A model generated the notes under the pieces. It worked only from the letters and a program-made list of their open reading frames with translations. It was not told the DNA's origin and did no database searches. Below, piece by piece: positions 57,618 to 64,000 of a stretch of 64,000 bases of DNA. The stretch covers positions 186,001-250,000 of the forward strand of contig NW_019173945.1 in the NCBI RefSeq assembly GCF_001642475.1, given 5' to 3'. A program made the position numbers and the translations under genes. Origin of the DNA: Fonsecaea monophora (taxonomy: Eukaryota; Ascomycota; Eurotiomycetes; Chaetothyriales; Herpotrichiellaceae). Position 1 is the first letter of the stretch. Each line of letters begins with the position of its first letter.

Positions 57618-59270
57618 CTGGACCTGTGACTTTGGGGTTGATTCGGCGTGGAAGAGAAAAGTGATTCAAAGGGAACATTCCCAGGGTTGAATGAATTATG
57701 AGTCTACGAGTGAGTATGATACGACAGGCAGTCATTCTGGCAGTTTGTCTCGAATCGCTACGTGCGAGTGCGAGGCTGTCGTCGCCGAGGCAAAGTGACA
57801 GAATCACGATATTGGCATCGATACTTTGTAACAACAACATGGCTTATCCACATCCTTATTGATCATGACACTCTGGACTTGCTGACCGTTCCTTTTTTTC
57901 AAAGCCAGGCATACCTTGTTGCTCACTACGAGTTCTAATGATTTCTGTGAGTGAGTGAGTGAGTGACCCAGCGTACGCAGCGCTGCACTCTTGCACCCGA
58001 GGCCTCTTGAGGTTGAGCCAGAAAGTCCAAGACTAGCAAACAACACCAGGTCCCAAACCGCGCCTTCTTAGTTCACAGATCGTCCACCTGGATCCATCCA
58101 TACGTACCTACCTACCTTGCGAGCACTGCCTACGACGCTGTCGCCGCTATACTCACCATCGTCGCCCTCGCCTTTGCACTTGCCCTTGGCCTTGACTTCA
58201 CCAGTCCGATCGGAACCGTATTTTTCACAAACGCATGATCTGAGAGCGGAGAAAAGGAGCGAGCAAGAGCGATAGAAAGAAAGAAAGAAAGAGCCACACC
58301 CAAAGCCACGAAAGGAGAGAACAGAGAAAGCACTGCAACGGCCACGGCCACTGCCACTGTAGAACGTGGACTGTGGACTTTGGACTGTGAGCCGTGGAAT
58401 TGGGGAAATGCGGACAAGAACAGACAAAGATAAATCAAGACAGAAATAGACATTGCATCGCCACAAGATGGCCGGTTGGGTGTGGCGTGTCCGACAAGAC
58501 ACGGTGTTTACTGGACAGCAAAGCAGCGTCGAGTAGACTGACTGCACTGATAGAAAAAGACCCTTGCTTTATGCACGACAGTGTCGTTCTGGCAACCTGG
58601 GAGGTTCAGGCTGAAGGGTGATGTGGCTCGTAGTGCGGGTTCTTGAACGAGGCTGAGTGTGTAGGGGGCAGGATAGGAAGAAGCGAGATAGCCGAGGTTA
58701 ACCGAAGCATGACACTGAACAGCGGGATGAACACAAAGAACAGACATCATCTGGGAGGAGAGCATCATTTGATACGACGGCCCTACTCTGAAGCCACAGC
58801 CCTATTACACCCCCGTTATCCCCGTTATCAATAGCACCTGGGCACGCCCCCAGTATCGTCATGTCCCTTGTTCCTCTCAGCACTTGGGTCCTCCTCGCAG
58901 ATTCCCCTTTCCCAGCGTTGGTGTTGCCCAAAGGAGTGTGAGTTATCAAAGCACTGGACTCTCCACATTTGTGTGTCCTTCTTGTCTGTTTTTGTGTCTA
59001 CTTTTGTGTCTTGTCTTCCCTCCACGACCAGGACCATGTTGCACAGCACTGACTATCAATACAATGGAGTTGCAATGTGGTATTGTACCACACGAGCCGT
59101 GTTATTTTTTCTCGAGTCACAAAGAGCGACTCTTTTCCGCATAAACGCCTTCATGGGAGAGATGTGGGTAGGCTTCTGGACAAGTGTTAGTTGTTTCGAG
59201 ACTTTTTAGAGAACATGGTGGCACATACCACTGTCTCCAGTCTAGACAAGGTCCAGACAACCAAGGCTTG
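57618..59270. other. Convergent 1.65 kb spacer with short tandem repeats
   Basis: Between the 3' ends of Apc8 (+) and the membrane protein (-). Contains a GAGT run (57948-57965), a GAAA run (58274-58291) and GGCCACTGCCAC-like repeats (58336-58357). A minus-strand 107-codon ATG frame at 58130-58453 starts hydrophobic but owes its Ala-Val run to the repeats; I do not call it a gene. Confidence 0.55.
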
Positions 59271-60386
59271 TCACAATTTTCTGACAGTATGGACACGGCA
59301 GTCAATCCTAGCACTTCGAATGTAGTTTTCCCACGTATGAGCTTGTGCCCACACGCTGATGGCCACTTTCCACCCAGCACCCATAGTTCTGATGAGTCTT
59401 CTGATGTCTGGATCTTCATCATCGTAGTGCCATGTGACGGTATGAGTCTTGAATTCCTGACCCGCATGAATGTTGGTGATAATCTTTCTCGGTGGAAAAT
59501 CGAACACAAGCTCTCCCTCCACTTGAGACTTTCGTGGAGGCTTTGGTGGTGGCTCCTCTTCGTCTTCTGAGGAGGACATGTCTTCTTCGTCTGCTGAGCG
59601 CACACTCTGACCAGGCGGGTAGATCTCGACTTCAAACCAGGTCTTGCTGTTTCTGTATGTTCCGACATCCTGCATCTCAGTGGTGTGACCTTGATCACGA
59701 GAACTGGTGCTGAATGTAATGGAACGTAACGCTTTGGGTGGCAATGTGTCAGGCAGTTCAGCTTCGACATAGATCAGACCTGGCTTGTGAGAGTTGCGGC
59801 TATGTTCTCGGTCGTTGACATTGACCGGCTCTGGGTCGATTCTTGACACCAGATGAACATCATGCCACAATTCGGCCAGGTCAAGGATCTCTGCCACCAC
59901 ATCACGATCGGTGACACGGGTCAGGATCATGGCAGTGCGGTAGACGTCACGGTTGGAAGGACCCTTGGGTTCCAGAGGGATGGCGTAGCAGTGTTCATCG
60001 CATTTTTCCAGGGCGCGCTCTGCGTATGGACGGACACAGTCTGGTAAAGCGGGGATCAGGAGGTATCGGATGATGAGCGGCAAGATAATATTGAGGATGA
60101 GTTTGAAGAGGATGAGTTTGACAAGGAAAAAGTAGATGGCCCAGAGCCCAAAGAGGCCCAGGAGAAGATGGTTCAACAACATATTCAAGAAATGAGAGCT
60201 CGGCAGGAGGATGACAATACGACGGCCATTGATTAAGAGGAAGGGCAAGGGCTTGTAAGCTACAGTATTAGCAACCACATGGTAGCGGTGGAGTAGGACG
60301 GCCGAAGAGGACGAGGATAAGATGCGAGACAAGATGAGGAAGAGGAGGAGAAAGGTACATGATGACTTGAATCTTTCAAGACTCAT
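59271..60386 (-). CDS. Uncharacterised fungal membrane protein
   Basis: Frame of 371 residues from ATG 60384-60386; an alternative start at 60182 (MLLNHLLLGLFG) would give 303 residues and may be the true one, since the upstream 68 residues are less regular. Residues about 70-115 form two or more hydrophobic helices (LLLGLFGLWAIYFFLVKLILF, LILNIILPLIIRYLL). The rest is soluble: RTAMILTRVTDRDVVAEILDLAELWHDVHLV, a beta-rich middle, an acidic/Pro segment (EEDMSSSEDEEEPPPKPP), then FDFPPRKIITNIHAGQEF and a C-terminal WHYDDEDPDI..RTMGAGWKVAISVW. I recognise no family; membrane location is from sequence only. Confidence 0.7.
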   Translation of the reverse strand: MSLERFKSSCTFLLLFLILSRILSSSSSAVLLHRYHVVANTVAYKPLPFLLINGRRIVILLPSSHFLNMLLNHLLLGLFGLWAIYFFLVKLILFKLILNIILPLIIRYLLIPALPDCVRPYAERALEKCDEHCYAIPLEPKGPSNRDVYRTAMILTRVTDRDVVAEILDLAELWHDVHLVSRIDPEPVNVNDREHSRNSHKPGLIYVEAELPDTLPPKALRSITFSTSSRDQGHTTEMQDVGTYRNSKTWFEVEIYPPGQSVRSADEEDMSSSEDEEEPPPKPPRKSQVEGELVFDFPPRKIITNIHAGQEFKTHTVTWHYDDEDPDIRRLIRTMGAGWKVAISVWAQAHTWENYIRSARIDCRVHTVRKL

Positions 60387-60701
60387 GAGGCACGTGGGGG
60401 GATTTTCGGGACTCGGGGGGACGCAGGTGAAGGCTCCATGACCCAAAGGGGGATGTGAACGATGGATGCCTGGTGCTTCGTGCCTGACGCTTCACATATG
60501 ATCATGGAAGGTCAATCTATTTGGCACTGGAAGGTCCGTTGGGTACCTGCCTACCTGTACCTGTACCTGTACCTGGGAGCTCTAAGCCCATCAAAAGAGG
60601 GAGACACCTGAAGAGGCACCTGGACAGGCCTAGGGGACTGGCTCCTTGACGTGTTGCTGACCGTCTCCCTGCGCTTTCCACTTCCACCCTCTCTCAACCT
60701 C
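60387..60701. other. Short spacer with CTGTAC repeat
   Basis: Upstream of the membrane-protein gene and downstream of the methyltransferase-like gene, both on the minus strand. Contains three to four ACCTGT units at 60550-60575. Confidence 0.65.
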
Positions 60702-61487
60702 TCAGTCAGTGCCCTCAATGTTCTCACCTCTCACCACCCACAACGGATCTGTCATGAACGATCCTTCTACCAGCGTCTGGATCTCAATATTGCGCCATCC
60801 GCTCCACCACAGATAGTCCCCAACCATTTTCAGCCTCTCGTCCTCGTCGATCTTCAGCCACCTTCCAACCACTTTGGTAGGAAAGCACCGATTGGAAATG
60901 ACCAGATGCACCGTGCCTCCCCGATGGGTCTGTTGTCGAATACTGCCCAGAACATCAACTGGCTTTGTGAGGTAGTCGATGGACACGACACATGTCGACG
61001 CGTCCAGCTTTCCCTCAGTTGGCCCAGGTAGGTGTACCTGTGGATCCTCGTTGAGATCTTGCACAGTCCAATGTGTCAATACAGGATTTTTGCTCAGCTC
61101 AGCACGGTTCATGCCTGTCCCTAGTACCTCAAGTTCTCCTGACGATGCTGCTTGGGTGACCTCAGCCGGATAATGGGAGATCCAACTGGAACAAAAGTCC
61201 AGTATACGTCCTTTGCGAGGCAGGACCTGCGCATAATAGCTGCGCACATTGTTGATGGCATTTCCGTCGATATGGGTTACAAAGCGCGGGGCAGCATAAA
61301 AGTTGGAATCATTCCCTGCCTCCATAGGGGTGAGGTCTTCCTGGGAATAAGGAAAGGGTCCTTCAGGATTCAAAGGCACATAGCGCCTTGGTGCTATAGG
61401 GCTCGAATCCATTTTCCTCGTGGCTGCAATCAATCCTGAGAACAGGGACATCGACCGAAAATTGATTCTGATGGCGGCAGGAGACAT
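60702..61487 (-). CDS. SAM-methyltransferase-like protein with non-canonical motif I
   Basis: Intronless, 261 residues from ATG 61485-61487; the ATG at 61412 (MDSSPIAPRRYVPL) is an alternative that removes a basic, Ser/Arg-containing 25-residue leader that could be a mitochondrial targeting sequence. The core reads FYAAPRFVTHIDGNAI, RILDFCSSWISHYP, VLGTGMNRAELSKNP, VQDLNEDPQV, STCVVSIDYLTKPVDVL and LVISNRCFPTKVVGRW. This pattern (LDxCSSWxSHYP, GxGMNxxEL, DLN, SIDYLTxP, SNRCFPTK) is shared with a conserved group of plant, bacterial and fungal proteins annotated as methyltransferase-like; the usual GxGxG of motif I is replaced by CSSW. Activity and substrate are not known to me. Confidence 0.78.
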   Translation of the reverse strand: MSPAAIRINFRSMSLFSGLIAATRKMDSSPIAPRRYVPLNPEGPFPYSQEDLTPMEAGNDSNFYAAPRFVTHIDGNAINNVRSYYAQVLPRKGRILDFCSSWISHYPAEVTQAASSGELEVLGTGMNRAELSKNPVLTHWTVQDLNEDPQVHLPGPTEGKLDASTCVVSIDYLTKPVDVLGSIRQQTHRGGTVHLVISNRCFPTKVVGRWLKIDEDERLKMVGDYLWWSGWRNIEIQTLVEGSFMTDPLWVVRGENIEGTD

Positions 61488-62325
61488 GGGATTTCTCTGC
61501 TGATGTTAGAGACAGAGCAACGATGGCTTGTTCTGACCCTGACATTGATTCGGTCTAGAAATCCATCAAGAGGAAGCCGCCAATGACGTCTTTGACTGCC
61601 GACCAACCCTGAAGCGGAAGATTGTTTGGGACGGACAAACTGCGCCGCCATCAATGAGACACAAAGCACAAAGCATCGCAGCAGACGGGCACCTGAAGTT
61701 GACCCCTTGGGATGCAACCTAGTATTGTCCTTGAGCCATCCAGCAGAATCACAGCCTTGGGACACAAGTGTGAAGGATACATGCTCATGGAGGAATGGGC
61801 AAAATGGGGTACGTCAGAACTCAACATGGTGCCAGCAGTGCCACCGCGACTTTACGCGTCCTAGCGTGTTGACAGATAGCCATGTTACACCTGATCTTTG
61901 TCGCTACAAAATGGTAACTTCGGGTACATTATCCCTCCATCAAACGGTGCTGGGCAAGTACTGAAGCACAATGGTGTACAAGGCTACAAAAGACCCTCGA
62001 AACCCTGCAAATCGCTGTCCTGCGTCATGGGCAACACCACGGAGTGATGTGCCGGCCACTGAAGAAACTCAATTCACCGTGTCGGCATGCCTTCCTCTGG
62101 ACTGTGGATGATAGCAATGAGATACCGATGATGTGGCCTGCTGTCATTCACATATCGCTCCATTTCTCTTCGTCTTGCAGGAAACGGTTGAAAACACAAG
62201 GTCCATTGACTAAAAATCCGACAATACCTAGGTAGCCAATTCTTCGACACTATTCCCAGCCAGCTAAGAGCCTATGCTACAGTGATCGGCTATCTTTCCC
62301 CCCTCTCTACTTGCAAAGGGACAAT
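61488..62325. other. Divergent spacer upstream of methyltransferase-like and SDR genes
   Basis: No gene seen. Frames up to about 110 codons here have no start/splice support or domain. Confidence 0.55.
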
Positions 62326-63293
62326 ATGCTGGAAGGACAGTCTAGAATCGTGATAAGCGGCGCCGGTCAAGGTACAATTCCCTGTTCATCTTCGGCTGCT
62401 CGGCTTGAAATTGGGTTGACCTTGATCTAGGCATCGGGAGAGCAATGGCCCGTCATTTTGCATCTCGTGGCCATAAAATCTTCATCATTGACCTCAACGA
62501 AGACAATATCCGACACACCGCTGAGGAGCATTTGAAAGAACACTCGGACCGTGTGGGGTGGTCTAAATGCGATCTTCGGAGCGTCGAAGATATCCGCTCC
62601 ACGGTCCAGAAAGCAGTCAAGTTTCTCGACAACCGTATCGACTTTTTGATCAACAACGCAGGCATCTCCAATCCTTACTGGCCCGACGGGAAGACCATGG
62701 CAGACGAATCAGTTCTGGATAAGTGGCAGGCATATGTCGAGACCAACCTCACAGGCCCCTTCGTCATGTCTCAAGCATGTATTCCTTTCATGAAAGTCGA
62801 ACAGCAAGAGGACAAGAAAAAACTTCCCGGTTCCAAGGTTGGCAGTGCAGGACCCTGTATCATCCATGTCAGTAGCTTCCGCGCCTTGATCTCAGACCCT
62901 AACCAGGAAGGCTACGCTTCGACCAAAGGTAACGTGAAATTCCACCATTCCTCCTTCGTGCACAATATCCTGAAAACTAATGACTGACGCGTCCACACAG
63001 CCGGGCTGCTCGGGCTTACCCAGAGTATGGCCGTTTCCCTTCAGACCTTCGGCATTCGAGTCAATATGGTCTCACCAGGGCGGATCAAGGTAACGCATGA
63101 GAATCCTGAAGCCGACGAGCAGGGAAAGGACTGGTCCGTGGAAGAAGACGATGTCAATGTACACCCCACCAATCGACCCGGGTTGCCAGAGGATATTACT
63201 GAGGCGTGTGAATACCTGATGGGCGCGGGATTTGTGACGGGCCAGAATTTAATTGTCGATGGTGGTGTGAGCAAGGTAAAGGGCAAGGCGTGA
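62326..63293 (+). CDS. Short-chain dehydrogenase/reductase (classical SDR)
   Basis: NAD(P)-dependent oxidoreductase; substrate unknown. Exons: 62326-62371, 62431-62928 and 63001-63293 (introns 59 and 72 bp), 278 residues. The first splice falls inside the cofactor motif SGAGQGIG (residues 11-18); Ser replaces the usual Thr. IIDLNED after beta-2 ends in Asp, favouring NAD(H). NNAG is at 90-93 and the catalytic Ser164, Tyr177 and Lys181 lie in HVSSFRALISDPNQEGYASTK, with the second intron placed right after Lys181. GIRVNMVSPG and the C-terminal GFVTGQNLIVDGG are typical of the family, including dehydrogenases of sugars and steroids. A loop at 139-155 (Lys/Gly-rich) is slightly longer than common. 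Confidence 0.92.
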
Positions 63294-63564
63294 AGACCTC
63301 ATCCTTGTAAGTACGGCAAGGATGCCAGGACCAATGACTCCCATATCACAACAACAAGGAAAAGGTGCTATGTAGGATGATGAGCATGGTTACAATCATT
63401 ACAGGCAACTTCCCGAGAGCGCTTCTGTAATCGATGGGATTTGTTCTCAAGGTAGCACATCTAGCGCATTGACCATGATCCCTCAAAGACAGACATGCCG
63501 GGAGGCTGCAGGCAAACACGGATCAATATAGGACCGTGTGGTATTGGGGTTGGACGGCCTCGGA

Positions 63565-64000
63565 ATGAAAAGAAGCCGAGCTCAATCAGGGAATGGCTGC
63601 TCGTTTGTAAAGCCGAAGGACTCGTCTATTGCTTACCCAACCACAAGATCGAGACCATTCGGTGCCGTAATCCCCTCTCGATGGTATGAATTCTTGGTGC
63701 CACTATCATCCCCGGATTTCGAATACGATGCCCCAGGGTCAGTCGCCAAAGTATTTTATTGGTTAAACCAGGTGCCAGCTGACCTCATTGCTCACAGGCT
63801 GAATTGCAAGGTCAACAAGGATCGACCTTTTATAAATAGGGATGCTGAGAAATATAGGATGAGAAAGAGATGGGAAGTTGTCCTCAGTATCGATGCTTGT
63901 CCGATACTATTCTACCCGGATCACCTCTGTGTCGCCATTGACATTGACCAAACTGCGCCCTGCCTCAACAACATCTCCGTGGCGTCAATTGCCAACACGA
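63565..64000 (+). CDS. Open frame leaving the right edge, unknown
   Basis: From ATG 63565 the frame stays open for 145 codons to the window end. It reads MKRSRAQSGNGCSFVKPK, then RWYEFLVPLSSPDFEY, then KVFYWLNQVPADLIAHRL and RWEVVLSIDACPILFYPDHL, with a balanced amino-acid mix. I recognise no family. A TATAAATA word at 63832-63839 within the frame could instead be the promoter of a gene starting further right, in which case this frame is fortuitous. Confidence 0.35.
   Translation, partial: MKRSRAQSGNGCSFVKPKDSSIAYPTTRSRPFGAVIPSRWYEFLVPLSSPDFEYDAPGSVAKVFYWLNQVPADLIAHRLNCKVNKDRPFINRDAEKYRMRKRWEVVLSIDACPILFYPDHLCVAIDIDQTAPCLNNISVASIANT

Noticed and set aside
58130..58453. 107-codon minus-strand frame with hydrophobic start
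   Set aside because: Lies over simple repeats (GAAA, GGCCAC) that create the Ala-Val run; no conserved feature and convergent-spacer location.

Overview
The window reads as nuclear DNA of a filamentous ascomycete (Pezizomycotina). It has protein genes on both strands with short GT-AG introns (about 50-180 bp), several with a CTAAC/CTAAT-like branch point. It also has large intergenic spaces and typical fungal families: SAT-KS-AT non-reducing polyketide synthase, AA11 chitin LPMO, histidine acid phosphatase, ACS-type MFS carrier and single-chain NADH-GOGAT. The polyketide synthase at the left edge resembles the melanin/naphthopyrone (PKS1/wA) type, so a melanised Eurotiomycete such as a black yeast (Chaetothyriales) is my best guess, but this is inference. 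I see no rRNA, tRNA, CRISPR array or intact transposon.

Layout. 1-3514 (-): 5' two-thirds of the PKS, running off the left edge. 3515-10534: a 7 kb stretch without a convincing gene. 10535-13630 (+): a cysteine-motif protein of unknown function and a Get5-like ubiquitin-domain protein. 14693-16550 (-): secreted histidine acid phosphatase/phytase. 18218-19480 (-): secreted AA11 LPMO with X278 module. 22376-23491 (+): THEM6-like hotdog thioesterase. 24609-25385 (-): Rcf2-like HIG1 protein. 28338-29584 (-): IWS1/Spn1. About 30.0-30.7 kb (-): ankyrin remnant. 31517-32451 (-): single-pass membrane protein. 33523-35293 (-): MFS carrier. 36385-36876 (+): 49-residue Tom5 in three exons. 37307-38701 (-): FG nucleoporin Nup57/Nup54. 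41788-48408 (+): NADH-dependent glutamate synthase. 49488-51395 (+): Apc15/Mnd2. 52544-53179 (-): Bet1 SNARE. 53556-54764 (-): trans-3-hydroxy-L-proline dehydratase. 55190-57617 (+): Apc8/Cdc23. 59271-60386 (-): unknown membrane protein. 60702-61487 (-): methyltransferase-like protein. 62326-63293 (+): SDR oxidoreductase. From 63565 (+): an open frame leaving the right edge.

Most genes are housekeeping and do not form one pathway. Local groupings of interest are two anaphase-promoting-complex subunits within 8 kb (Apc15 and Apc8) and two secreted hydrolytic/oxidative enzymes in a row (phosphatase and LPMO). The clearest anomaly is a single missing base in glutamate synthase near 43920. It breaks an otherwise perfect frame, and the summed exon length becomes divisible by three only if one base is restored; a base-calling error in a G run is as likely as a real mutation. 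A second pattern is an intergenic 8-mer, TACGAGTA/TACTCGTA, that recurs in gene-free DNA. I did not find a convincing new multi-gene system.
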